Shown one piece after another: positions 53,638 to 62,343 of a stretch of DNA of 64,000 nucleotides. The number at the start of each line of letters is the position of its first letter. The first letter of the stretch is position 1. This stretch comes from Aggregicoccus sp. 17bor-14 (GTDB lineage: Bacteria; Myxococcota; Myxococcia; Myxococcales; Myxococcaceae). The translations under genes were made by a program, and so were the position numbers. Under the pieces are notes generated by a model. The model searched no databases. It saw only the letters and a list, made by a program, of their open reading frames with translations, and was not told where the DNA came from. The DNA lies in NCBI RefSeq assembly GCF_009659535.1, contig NZ_VJZZ01000006.1:334189-398188 (forward strand), given 5' to 3'.

Positions 53638-54282
53638 ACTTCAGCCACCGCAGCGACTCCGCCCACCGCGCGCGGCCAGCGTACCCGCCAGAAGCTGCTC
53701 AAGGCGGCGGAGGCCGTGTTCGGCGCCAAGGGCTACGAGGCCGCCTCCATCGCGGACATCACCCGCAAGGCGGACGTGGCGCTGGGCACCTTCTACGTCT
53801 ACTTCCCGGACAAGAAGAGCCTGTACGTGGAGCTGGTGGACGAGATGGGCACGCGGCTGCGCCGGCTCATCGCCGAGAGCGTGGCGGGGCTCACGGACCG
53901 GCTCGAGGTGGAGCGCGAGGGCTTCCGCGTCTTCTTCGAGTTCGCGAGCAAGCACCGCGCGCTCTACCGCATCGTGCGCCAGGCGGAGTTCGTGGACGAG
54001 GCCGCCTACCACCGCTACTACGACAAGCTCGCGGAAGGCTACGTGCGCGGGCTCTCGCGGGCGATGGACGAGGGCCAGGTGCGCCGCATGGACCCCGAGG
54101 CGCTCGCGTACTGCCTCATGGGCATCGCGGACTTCCTCGGGATGCGCTGGGTGCTGTGGAAGAACGGGCGCGAGCTGGACGCGGTGCTGGAGACCGCGAT
54201 GAGCCTGCTCGCGCACGGCATGGACCCCTCGGAGAAGCCGCGCGCCCCGAAGGGCGCCGGCACCCGGAAGCCCGCACGATGA
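53623..54282 (+). CDS. TetR-family regulator
   Basis: 219 residues. N-terminal HTH: TRQKLLKAAEAVFGAKGYEAASIADITRKADVALGTFYVYFPDKKSL, typical of lipid-linked TetR repressors (AcrR-like). C-terminal ligand domain contains FFEFASKHRALYRIVRQAEF. The stop overlaps the FabH-like start (ATGA), so it is coupled with the lipid locus it probably controls. Confidence 0.95.
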   Translation: MNRDSTSATAATPPTARGQRTRQKLLKAAEAVFGAKGYEAASIADITRKADVALGTFYVYFPDKKSLYVELVDEMGTRLRRLIAESVAGLTDRLEVEREGFRVFFEFASKHRALYRIVRQAEFVDEAAYHRYYDKLAEGYVRGLSRAMDEGQVRRMDPEALAYCLMGIADFLGMRWVLWKNGRELDAVLETAMSLLAHGMDPSEKPRAPKGAGTRKPAR

Positions 54283-55280
54283 GGTTTGCGGAGATCCTCA
54301 GCACCGGGCGCTACGTGCCCGAGCGCGTGGTCACCAACGCCGAGCTGGAGCGGCGGCTGGGGGAGCCCGTGGACGCGTGGCTGCGCGAACACGTGGGCAT
54401 CGCCGAGCGCCACGTGATGGCGGACGACGAGGCCACGAGCGACCTCGCGGTGGCCGCCGCCCGTCAGGCGCTCGCGCGCGCGGGGCTCACCCCGGAAGCG
54501 CTGGATCTCATCATCGTGGCCACCGACACGCCGGACTACCTGAGCCCCGCCACCAGCGCCGTGGTGCAGGCGAAGCTGGGCGCGCGGCGCGCCGGGGTCT
54601 TCGACCTCAACAGCGCCTGCGCCGGGTGGGTGACGGCGCTGGACGTGGCGAGCAAGAGCATCGCCGCGGACCCCGCCTACCGCTACGTGCTGGTGGTGGG
54701 TGCGTACGCCATGAGCCGCTTCCTGGACTGGAAGGACAAGCGCACCTGCACCCTGTTCGCGGACGGCGCGGGCGCGGTGGTGCTGCGCGCGAGCGAGCGG
54801 CCCGGGTTCCTGGGAGCCAAGCTGCTCGCCAACGGCGACTACCACGACGCGCTGGGCATCTACACCGGCGGCGCGCACCGTCCGGCCACCGCGAACGCCG
54901 TCGCCGAGAGCGGACGGCCCCACGTGGAGTTCGTGCGGCGCTTTCCCGCGAGCTTCAACACCGAGCGCTGGCCCGCGATGCTGCGCGAGCTGCTCGCGGG
55001 CGCGGAGCTGGGCCTCGGGGACGTGAAGCTCTTCCTCTTCACCCAGCTCAACCTGCGCACCATCGAGGCCACCATGGAGCGGCTCGAGCAGCCCATGGCG
55101 CGCGCGCACTACACCATGGACAAGTGGGGCTACACCGGCTCCGCCTGCATCCCGATGACGCTCGACGACGCCGTGGTGCAGGGAAAGCTGCAGCGCGGAG
55201 ACGTGGTCGCCTTCTGCGCGAGCGGCGGCGGCCTGGCCATGGCGAGCGCGCTCTTCCGCTGGACGGAGGGCGCCGCCTGA
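54279..55280 (+). CDS. FabH-like thiolase-fold protein with altered triad
   Basis: 333 residues. KAS III fold: DLNSACAGWVTALD has the nucleophile C114. But the His and Asn of the Cys-His-Asn triad are not in place: the HQAN region reads FTQLNLR (T255 for His) and the GNTS region reads KWGYTGSACIPM (Y285 for Asn). A subfamily with GYTGSA in this place exists, so this may be normal for that group rather than damage. It might do a non-decarboxylating or acyl-transfer reaction. Coupled to TetR by a 4-nt overlap. Confidence 0.88.
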   Translation: MRFAEILSTGRYVPERVVTNAELERRLGEPVDAWLREHVGIAERHVMADDEATSDLAVAAARQALARAGLTPEALDLIIVATDTPDYLSPATSAVVQAKLGARRAGVFDLNSACAGWVTALDVASKSIAADPAYRYVLVVGAYAMSRFLDWKDKRTCTLFADGAGAVVLRASERPGFLGAKLLANGDYHDALGIYTGGAHRPATANAVAESGRPHVEFVRRFPASFNTERWPAMLRELLAGAELGLGDVKLFLFTQLNLRTIEATMERLEQPMARAHYTMDKWGYTGSACIPMTLDDAVVQGKLQRGDVVAFCASGGGLAMASALFRWTEGAA

Positions 55281-55351
55281 GCGGCCCCCCGAAGATTCTT
55301 CAACCCACCTCTGGAACCACTCGCACCACCGCTGTCGAAGGGAGCACCACA

Positions 55352-55966
55352 ATGAAGAACAAGCTGCTGTCCGCCCTGATGCTCGGCTCGCTGTGCCTCG
55401 CTGCCTGTGGCGGTGACGACGAGGGCACCACCAACGAGCCCACCACGCCTGCCTTCACCACGGCCCAGGCGATCAACACCTATCTCGAGGGCAAGACCTA
55501 CTTGATGGAGGGGGCCAACATCCCGAGCCACCCCAATGGGTATGACGAGAACAAGAATCTCGGCTCGTACAGCCAGTGCTACAACAAGGTCACCATGGTG
55601 ATCACCGGTGGCCCCACGTACGCGGTCACCAGCGACCTCGGCACCTTCCGCACCGAGGGCAGCACCACGATCTGCGACAACACCACCAAGTCGGGGAACG
55701 CCGCGCCGTTCACGACGACCAACGTGCTGGTCGAGAACGTTGCCGCGGACGGCAGCTGCTTCGACGTCACGTACACGTACAACGGCTTCGGGCAGGAGGG
55801 CCGTGGCAAGCTCAGCAAGGACGGCAAGACGATGACCCTCGAGCTGTTCTTCGCGGGTCAGGCCACGGGTCACCGCTGCGTGAACGGCGCGGTCGGCTCA
55901 AAGACGGTGACCCTGAACGGCGCGGCCTTCACGGGCAACGCGCAGCAGGTCTACGTCCAGCAGTAG
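55352..55966 (+). CDS. Lipoprotein of unknown function
   Basis: 204 residues with lipoprotein signal MKNKLLSALMLGSLCLAACGG (lipobox LAAC), a short Thr/Glu/Pro spacer, then a beta-rich domain with two or three cysteines (SQCYNKVTMVITGG, SCFDVTYTYNGFG, GHRCVNGAVGSK) that may form a disulfide. Base composition is a little lower in G+C than its neighbours. A large hairpin follows. Encoded between FabH-like protein and barrel, probably a partner of the barrel. Confidence 0.82.
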   Translation: MKNKLLSALMLGSLCLAACGGDDEGTTNEPTTPAFTTAQAINTYLEGKTYLMEGANIPSHPNGYDENKNLGSYSQCYNKVTMVITGGPTYAVTSDLGTFRTEGSTTICDNTTKSGNAAPFTTTNVLVENVAADGSCFDVTYTYNGFGQEGRGKLSKDGKTMTLELFFAGQATGHRCVNGAVGSKTVTLNGAAFTGNAQQVYVQQ

Positions 55967-55972
55967 CGCTCA

Positions 55973-56001
55973 GCGCCCAGGCGCTCCGTGCGCCTGGGCG
56001 C
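55973..56001 (+). terminator. 12-bp perfect hairpin after lipoprotein gene
   Basis: GCGCCCAGGCGC TCCGT GCGCCTGGGCGC, starting 7 nt after the lipoprotein stop codon. It is followed by ACTCCTTCCCTC, no T-run. Could terminate or attenuate the transcript before the barrel gene, giving more lipoprotein than barrel. Confidence 0.55.
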
Positions 56002-56031
56002 ACTCCTTCCCTCGCATCTCGAGGAGCCGTC

Positions 56032-57696
56032 ATGTCGCAGTGGGCCGCTGCACGTCGTTCGTATGTCCTCCGGTCGGGGAGTGCGCTCGCGCTAGCCCTG
56101 GGCCTGCTCGGCTTCGCTGCGCCGGCGTGGGCGCAGCGGCCGTCCGTCCCGGCTCCCTATTCGGAGTGGCAGGACGCGCAGGAGCGCGAGAAGGACGCGC
56201 AGCCGCGCGAGTTCTCGCTGATCAACTACTTCTTCACCCGCGCCACGCTTACCAATCAGTTGGGTGATCCCTCAGGCCTCAAGGGTGTGTCGCTCGGTCC
56301 GATCGGGCAGGTCGGCGGTAGCTCCGTGCGCGTGGAGTCCGGAAAGACCAACGCGTACATCGAGCAGCGCTGGATTCCCGTCATCGAATACACGCCCTGG
56401 TTCGTGGATGGGCTCGCCGCCTTCCGTGCGCAGATGGAGATCGACTACCTCTGGGGCCGGTCGGCGAACACCGTCCAGCAGAACGAGGGCGGCGGCTTCA
56501 ACGCGGACCAGATCAACATCCAGACGAAGAACGTCAACGTCGCGTTCTATCCCTTCCGCGACCCCACCAAGCTCACGTTGCTCATCGGAACCCAGAGCGT
56601 CTACGACAGCTACCAGGACCCCACCCGGACGCCACTCAACGACATCACCCGGACCGGCTACAAGCTCACCTTCCTCGGCTCGGATGCGACCGGCCTCTCG
56701 GTCTTCAGCTCCTACAAGGGGCACGCGAAGCTGAGCTTCCTGCCGCTGGGAAGCGCGCAGTCGGACAAGGCGGCGCGCGACGATCCACGCCTCAAGTACG
56801 TCTACCTCATCAGCGCCGACTACGTGTACCCATTGGCGCCGAACACGAACGTAGGCGCGTCCTTCTGGCGCCTGCGCGATGACACGAAGGGCGACGCCTA
56901 CGCGTACGAGGGGCTCGTGCGCAGCGGTCCCTCTTCCACAGGCCTGGGCGGCTTCACTGGCGTGCCGCGCTTCAACATCGAGCGGCCCAACGGCACGGTC
57001 TACTGGGCGGGCGCGCACTTCAACCACAACATCGACTTCCGCATGGGCCGGTTCGGGGCGAGCGGCTTCGCCATGTACAACTTCGGCCGCTTCACGAGCC
57101 AGAACCCCGATACGACCTTCAACAAGCACGTGGACATCAGCGGCCTGTCGGCTGATGCCGAGTTCCTGTACCGCTACGGCCACGGCGCGAACGACATCGT
57201 GCGGCTTGAGGGCCTGTTCAGCACGGGTGACTCGGACCTGAACGACGACAAGTACAAGGGCGCGTTCACCCTCAACGAGTACGGCCTGCCCGGGGCGGTG
57301 TGGTTCAACCACGGCATGCTCCTGCTGTTCCCCTTCACCAGCACGGTGAACAACTACACGGGCGCAGTCACGGACATCTCGAACCAGGGCTACGGCCTGC
57401 GGACACTGCTGGCGAGCGCCTCCCACGACTTCATCCCCAACAAGCTCAACCTCAAGCTGGGCGTGGGCACGGCGATGAGCGGGGTGAATCCGGTGGCGCT
57501 CGCGGATGCGACGTCTGCTCGCGGCAAGTACATCGGCACCGAGATCAACGCGGAGCTTCGCTACACCATCCGCTACCTCATGACCGTGGGCCTGCACGGC
57601 GGCTACATGTTCAAGGGCGATTTCTACGACGGCATGCCGCGCGTCTCCGCGAACCCCTACGCCCTCTTCACCACCTTCACCTGGTACGCGTTCTAG
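56032..57696 (+). CDS. Outer-membrane beta-barrel protein
   Basis: 554 residues. Sec signal ends in FAAPAWAQR. The mature protein alternates short polar and aromatic residues in strand-like runs and ends with the outer-membrane signature TTFTWYAF (C-terminal Phe). Repeated segments VYWAGAHFNHNIDFRMG and LNLKLGVGTAMSGVNP fit transmembrane strands. Looks like a porin-type export/import channel; no known family recognised. Overlaps nothing; the hydrolase gene starts 2 nt after its stop. May move the lipid-like product or substrate of the locus. Confidence 0.82.
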   Translation: MSQWAAARRSYVLRSGSALALALGLLGFAAPAWAQRPSVPAPYSEWQDAQEREKDAQPREFSLINYFFTRATLTNQLGDPSGLKGVSLGPIGQVGGSSVRVESGKTNAYIEQRWIPVIEYTPWFVDGLAAFRAQMEIDYLWGRSANTVQQNEGGGFNADQINIQTKNVNVAFYPFRDPTKLTLLIGTQSVYDSYQDPTRTPLNDITRTGYKLTFLGSDATGLSVFSSYKGHAKLSFLPLGSAQSDKAARDDPRLKYVYLISADYVYPLAPNTNVGASFWRLRDDTKGDAYAYEGLVRSGPSSTGLGGFTGVPRFNIERPNGTVYWAGAHFNHNIDFRMGRFGASGFAMYNFGRFTSQNPDTTFNKHVDISGLSADAEFLYRYGHGANDIVRLEGLFSTGDSDLNDDKYKGAFTLNEYGLPGAVWFNHGMLLLFPFTSTVNNYTGAVTDISNQGYGLRTLLASASHDFIPNKLNLKLGVGTAMSGVNPVALADATSARGKYIGTEINAELRYTIRYLMTVGLHGGYMFKGDFYDGMPRVSANPYALFTTFTWYAF

Positions 57697-57698
57697 CC

Positions 57699-58736
57699 AT
57701 GACCATCGCTCGAGCCCTCAGCCGCGCGGGCCTGCTCGCGCTCGCGGTCCTCGCCACCCCCGGCTGCGCCACCTCCTACGCGAAGCGCCCGCCGCTCTCC
57801 TTCGAGGAGCTGCCCTACACCTCGCTGGACGGCAAGCCCTGGCCGGTGAAGCAGCTCGCGCTGCCCAAGACGGCCGCGCTGCACGGCATGGTGAACCCGC
57901 CGCGCATCGCCTACGTGGAGCTCAACCCCCAGGGCACGCGCACGCTGCTCTTCGTGCACGGCCTGGGCAGCTATCTCAAGTTCTGGCGCTACCAGCTGGA
58001 TGCCTTCGCCGCGCAGGGCTACCGCGTGGTGGCGCTGGACCTGCCGGGCTACGGCAAGAGCGAGAAGCCCGCGAGCTTCCCGTACACCATGGAGGCCATG
58101 GCGGACGTGGTGCACGAGCTGGCCGAGAGCCTCGGCGTGCAGAAGCCCGTGCTCATCGGCCACTCCATGGGTGGGCAGACGGCGCTCTCCTACGCCATCC
58201 GCTACCCGGACGCGCTCGAGGCCCTCGTGCTCACCTCGCCCGCGGGCTTCGAGAAGTTCAGCCCGCGCGAGAAGCTCTGGTTCCAGCGCGTCTTCAGCAC
58301 CACGCTGGTGAAGACCACGCCGGAGTCCGCCATCTGGGGCTCGGTGCGCCAGGGCAACTTCGAGAACTGGCGCAAGGAGCTGGAGTGGCTCATCGAGGAG
58401 CGGGTACGGCTCAGCACCACGCCCGCCTTCGACGCGTACGCCTACGCGCAGGTGCGCAGCGTGGACGGCCTGGTGCACGACGACTTCGTGCGCGACAGCC
58501 TCTCGCGCATCCAGGTGCCCACCACCATCCTCTTCGGCGGGGACGACAAGCTCATCCCCAACCCCTTCATGCACGGCGGCTACGCGCGCGACGTGATGGC
58601 CTACGGACAAGCGGGAATCCGGGGAAGCACGATGGTGGAGCTCGCCGGGTGCGGACACTCCGTGCAGCTGGACTGCCCGGAGCAGTACAATGCCGCCCTG
58701 CGGCGCTTCCTGGAGGGACTGGGCGCGTCGCGGTAG
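57699..58736 (+). CDS. Alpha/beta hydrolase lipoprotein
   Basis: 345 residues with signal MTIARALSRAGLLALAVLATPGC (lipobox TPGC). Alpha/beta hydrolase: FVHGLGSYLKFWRYQL, VVALDLPGYGKSEKP, nucleophile S156 in LIGHSMGGQTAL, acid in LFGGDDKLIPN, base in AGCGHSVQLD. All catalytic residues are present. A membrane-attached esterase or lipase, located right after the barrel gene, likely acts on envelope or exported lipids. Confidence 0.9.
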   Translation: MTIARALSRAGLLALAVLATPGCATSYAKRPPLSFEELPYTSLDGKPWPVKQLALPKTAALHGMVNPPRIAYVELNPQGTRTLLFVHGLGSYLKFWRYQLDAFAAQGYRVVALDLPGYGKSEKPASFPYTMEAMADVVHELAESLGVQKPVLIGHSMGGQTALSYAIRYPDALEALVLTSPAGFEKFSPREKLWFQRVFSTTLVKTTPESAIWGSVRQGNFENWRKELEWLIEERVRLSTTPAFDAYAYAQVRSVDGLVHDDFVRDSLSRIQVPTTILFGGDDKLIPNPFMHGGYARDVMAYGQAGIRGSTMVELAGCGHSVQLDCPEQYNAALRRFLEGLGASR

Positions 58737-58748
58737 GGAGGCCTGGCG

Positions 58749-60257
58749 ATGCCCATCGAGAGCGACTGGCTGCTGCGGCGCGCGGAGGCCGACCCCGAGG
58801 CGCTCGCGCTCGTGGACGCCGCGCGCGGTGGGCAGCGCCTGAGCTACGGCGCGTGGAACGCGCGGGTGAACCGCACCGCCCACTTCCTGCGCGACTCGCT
58901 CGGCATCACCCACGGCGAGCGCGTGGCGGCGCTCGCCCACAACTGCACCGAGCTGCTGGACCTGCTCTTCGCCTGCGCGAAGCTGGGCGCCATCTTCCAG
59001 CCGCTCAACTGGCGCCTGAGCGCGCCGGAGCTCGCGCTGCTCGTGTCGGACGCGGCCCCGCGCGCGCTCGTCTACGGCCCCGAGCTGCGCCCCACGGCGC
59101 AGGCGCTGCGCCGGATGGTGCCGGGCGTGCTCCCGCACTACGTGGCCCTGGACCTTCTCGAGGACCTGCCCTTCGCCGCGCGCGAGGCGCACCCGGACGC
59201 GGAGCTCCCCGCGCTCGCGCTGGACTGCGGCGACCCCTGGGTGCTGTGCGGCACGGGCGGCTCCACCGGCAGCCCGAAGCAGGCGGTGCTCACCCACGGC
59301 TCCATGCAGGCCAACGCACAGAACACCGTGGCGAGCTGGGGGCTGGACGCGAGCGACGTGGCGCTGCTCAACGCGCCGCTCTTCCACACCGGCGGGCTCA
59401 ACGTCTTCACCACGCCGCTGGTGTACGCGGGCGGGGCCTCGGTGGTGTGCCGCGGCTTCGACGTGGAGCAGGTCTTCGACCAGGTGCAGCGCGGCGCCGT
59501 GAGCCTGCTCTTCGGCGTGCCCACCATGTTCCTCGAGATGCAGCGCCACCCCCGCTTCGAGCAGGTGGACTTCGCGCGCCTCAAGCTCGTCATCAGCGGC
59601 GGCGCGCCGTGCCCGCCGCCCGTGTTCGAGCGCTTCTTCGCGCGCGGCGTGGACTTCCGCACCGGCTACGGCCTCACCGAGGCGGGGCCCAACAACTTCT
59701 GGCTCCCGCCCGAGCAGGTGCGCCGCAAGCCGGGCGCGGTGGGCGTGCCGGTCTCCGGCGTGGAGGCGCGGCTGGACGGGGAGGGCGCGCAGGGCGAGCT
59801 GCTGCTGCGCGGGGCGCACGTTTGCGCGGGTTACTGGAACTGCCCCGAGGAGACGGCGCGCGCCTTCGACGACGGCTGGTTGCGCACCGGGGACCTCGCC
59901 GAGCGCGACGCGGACGGGCACTTCCGCATTGTCGGCCGGCTGAAGGAGGTCATCCTCTCCGGCGGCGAGAACGTGTACCCCTCCGAGGTGGAGAGCGTGC
60001 TCTCGGGCCATGCCGCCGTGGCGGAAGTGGCCGTCATCGGCGCGCCGGACAGCACCTGGGGTGAGGTGCCGCATGCGCTCGTCGTGGCGCGCCCGGGCTG
60101 TGCGCCCCTCACGCTGGAGCTGCTGCACCGCGTCTGTGAGGGAAGGCTCGCGCGCTACAAGTGGCCGCGCTCGCTGCAGCTGCTGCCCGCGCTACCGCGC
60201 ACCGCCGCGGGCAAGGTGGACCGGCGCGCGCTGATGGCTGCGCGCAGCGCTTCGTGA
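58749..60257 (+). CDS. AMP-dependent acyl-CoA synthetase
   Basis: 502 residues of the ANL adenylating family: P-loop-like GTGGSTGSPKQAVLTHG, aromatic/core motif YGLTEAGPNN, DDGWLRTGDLAERD, GRLKEVILSGGENVYPSEVE, and catalytic Lys in PRTAAGKVDRRA. Activates a carboxylic acid with ATP to acyl-AMP and CoA thioester. Last gene of the TetR locus, 12 nt after the hydrolase. Probable substrate is a fatty or related acid; specificity unknown. Confidence 0.93.
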   Translation: MPIESDWLLRRAEADPEALALVDAARGGQRLSYGAWNARVNRTAHFLRDSLGITHGERVAALAHNCTELLDLLFACAKLGAIFQPLNWRLSAPELALLVSDAAPRALVYGPELRPTAQALRRMVPGVLPHYVALDLLEDLPFAAREAHPDAELPALALDCGDPWVLCGTGGSTGSPKQAVLTHGSMQANAQNTVASWGLDASDVALLNAPLFHTGGLNVFTTPLVYAGGASVVCRGFDVEQVFDQVQRGAVSLLFGVPTMFLEMQRHPRFEQVDFARLKLVISGGAPCPPPVFERFFARGVDFRTGYGLTEAGPNNFWLPPEQVRRKPGAVGVPVSGVEARLDGEGAQGELLLRGAHVCAGYWNCPEETARAFDDGWLRTGDLAERDADGHFRIVGRLKEVILSGGENVYPSEVESVLSGHAAVAEVAVIGAPDSTWGEVPHALVVARPGCAPLTLELLHRVCEGRLARYKWPRSLQLLPALPRTAAGKVDRRALMAARSAS

Positions 60258-60263
60258 GTGGCT

Positions 60264-60286
60264 GTTAGCAGGGGTGGCTTGCTAAC
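60264..60286 (+). terminator. Hairpin ending the lipid locus
   Basis: GTTAGCA (60264-60270) and TGCTAAC (60280-60286) with a 9-nt loop, 7 bp after the stop of the acyl-CoA synthetase gene. No T-run follows; likely closes the operon. Beyond it (to 60456) the sequence turns AT-richer, marking the edge of the low-GC gene. Confidence 0.55.
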
Positions 60287-60456
60287 ACCCGTCGGTCCCG
60301 CGTGACGGCGCAATCGCGCATCGCCTGTCTCAGCTAAAGCGCAACAACGTAATAAACGGAACACTGTGCCTTTACTCACAGTGAAGCCTGCACTCGAGTT
60401 CGAGCAGAGCTGGAAAGCAGTAGATCTTCGCATCTCCCCTAACCCCCGGAGGTGCA

Positions 60457-62283
60457 GTGAAGACTTCATCCCGACTCGCTTTAGCCTTCTCTCTACTGTC
60501 TGCGGCGATATTGGCCGAGCCCGCTTCAGCAGCAATTGTTTGCACGACAGACGCCCAGAGAGCATGCACCACTGCCAATGGTGCTTCGGGAACTCAGACT
60601 TGTGTGGAGGACTATGACACTCGGAACAGGCGGTACACGTTTTGGGGTGACTGCACGCCCGCTCCGGCTCCTGAAACCTGTAACGGGAGAGATGATGATT
60701 TTGACGGTTTTGTCGACAATCAGCAGTATGGCTATTCTGGCCCATTGACGCAGTCTTGCGGCGACTCTCGCTGCGTTGCGACGCAGACTTGCACCGCGGG
60801 CGTTTGGGGCGCGTGTTACGCCGTTCCTGCTTACAAAGATTGCAATACTCAGGAATGCACATACCCCAATGGCCAACTGACCGTCACGCCGATCGTTGGG
60901 ATGTCCATCTGCCAGGGATCGCCAGACCCCGCTTATGTCGGGTGTTTTGCGAGCAAGCCGGACGGTACCTTCTATCAGCCGTCGGAAACCTGTAGCGCGG
61001 AGCCGCCGACCTGCAGTCCGACGCCGGCGACCATGACGTTCAATTCAAACGGTCCTGACGCATTCCCGGCAGCGTGCTGGCGCCCCTTCCTCAACGACGG
61101 CAACCCTTTCAATCAGCCGATTCCCGATACCGCCAAGACGAATCACGTCGATGCTACCAAGTCGAGCCGTCTCCAGACCGTGCTGACGCAATGGGGAAAT
61201 CCGCAGGAGATCCTTGGTCGGCTCGACGGTCATGCAGGTGAGCCCACGTACTACGCGCAAGTGACAGACCCCACATACACCATCAAGTGCGCCAATGATT
61301 TCGAGGGCGGGGCGTTGGACGGGTCATGCCCAGTCAATGACCAGCCGGTGCACATTCCCAAATGGGCGATGCCGGAAGGCGGGAAGTTGATCGCGGACAT
61401 CACTCGCGGCGTGGCCAGGCCGGATGCGCACCTGACCGTGATTGATCCTCCATCGGCTAATCCTCGCTACGAGTGGGACATCTGGCAGGTGCAAGCGCCC
61501 CAGCAGTCGCCTCAGCCCACCACACTTCCGCAGACGGACGGCGTAATCACGGTGAGCTACGCGAATCGGATCCCACTCACCAATAACGGGCTGCATAATG
61601 CGCGCGCGGGAACTGCCGCGTGGTTCGCCAATACCTTAGGGCGTATCCGTGTCGAGGAACTCGAGGCGGGGCAAATCAACCACGCGCTCATGATGGACAT
61701 CCCCTGTCACAATGATTTCGATGGACCAGCCCGGCTCGCGGCTTCCACCGAGCGTCGTGGCGTCGTTTTCCCGGCTGCGGCGAAGGGACGGTGGTGCTCG
61801 ACCCCCCCGGAGAAGCCTGGCGACGTGGACTATCGGCCCTATGCACCGAACGCACCTGCCATGGGTGCGCATATCTTCTATGATCTGACCGCCGCGCAGA
61901 TCGATGCCCTGCGTCGCCCGAGTGACAACTCCCCGTTGCCGGCGTGGAAGCGGACGATCCTCAAGGCCCTAAATCAGTACGGCGCCTTCGTAGGTGACAC
62001 CGCAGGTTCTTGGGGCTTCGAGGTGGAGTCCGGCTACCAATACTATTCAACCCCTTCAGGCGTGCGCCGCTGGTACGACACCGGCAGGAACCTCGGCTGG
62101 CGGTTGTACTGGGGGGAAGACGGTGTTGAGGGCACCGGGGACGACCGCTACTTGGGGCGTCTTCAGGAACGCGTGTTCCCAGACAACCACGCTACCGACG
62201 AGGACGCGACCGTCATCAACTTCGCGGCGCACCTTAAGGTGCTCGATCCGTGCGTGTCGCAGAAGACTTGCAGTTCACCGTAA
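60457..62283 (+). CDS. Secreted low-GC protein with MopE-like motif
   Basis: 608 residues from a GTG with GGAGG close upstream. Signal peptide MKTSSRLALAFSLLSAAILA. Near residue 70 is ETCNGRDDDFDGFVDN, close to the CNGxDDDxDG(x)xDE repeats of MopE-type metal-binding proteins. Many Cys (about 15) in the first 200 residues suggest disulfides. Later AGQINHALMMDIPCHND, AHIFYDLTAAQIDALRR and AFVGDTAGSWGFEVESGYQYY belong to no family I can name. Base composition is visibly lower in G+C with A/T third positions. Probably acquired; extracellular role unknown. Confidence 0.82.
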   Translation: MKTSSRLALAFSLLSAAILAEPASAAIVCTTDAQRACTTANGASGTQTCVEDYDTRNRRYTFWGDCTPAPAPETCNGRDDDFDGFVDNQQYGYSGPLTQSCGDSRCVATQTCTAGVWGACYAVPAYKDCNTQECTYPNGQLTVTPIVGMSICQGSPDPAYVGCFASKPDGTFYQPSETCSAEPPTCSPTPATMTFNSNGPDAFPAACWRPFLNDGNPFNQPIPDTAKTNHVDATKSSRLQTVLTQWGNPQEILGRLDGHAGEPTYYAQVTDPTYTIKCANDFEGGALDGSCPVNDQPVHIPKWAMPEGGKLIADITRGVARPDAHLTVIDPPSANPRYEWDIWQVQAPQQSPQPTTLPQTDGVITVSYANRIPLTNNGLHNARAGTAAWFANTLGRIRVEELEAGQINHALMMDIPCHNDFDGPARLAASTERRGVVFPAAAKGRWCSTPPEKPGDVDYRPYAPNAPAMGAHIFYDLTAAQIDALRRPSDNSPLPAWKRTILKALNQYGAFVGDTAGSWGFEVESGYQYYSTPSGVRRWYDTGRNLGWRLYWGEDGVEGTGDDRYLGRLQERVFPDNHATDEDATVINFAAHLKVLDPCVSQKTCSSP

Positions 62284-62294
62284 ATCGTAACGTT

Positions 62295-62325
62295 CTGCAG
62301 AGAGGGCGTCCTACCCTCTCTGCAG
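62295..62325 (+). terminator. Bidirectional 12-bp hairpin
   Basis: CTGCAGAGAGGG and CCCTCTCTGCAG (62295-62306, 62314-62325) are perfect, with a 7-nt loop and TTGTT after it. Lies between convergent stops (62283 and 62344), so it can stop transcripts from either side. Confidence 0.75.
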
Positions 62326-62343
62326 TTGTTGCTGGGCTACGGC

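Noticed and set aside
52734..60257. OleABCD olefin cluster
   Set aside because: Has the four protein classes, but the FabH-like protein lacks the OleA triad, the SDR is the short classical type, and the hydrolase is a lipoprotein.
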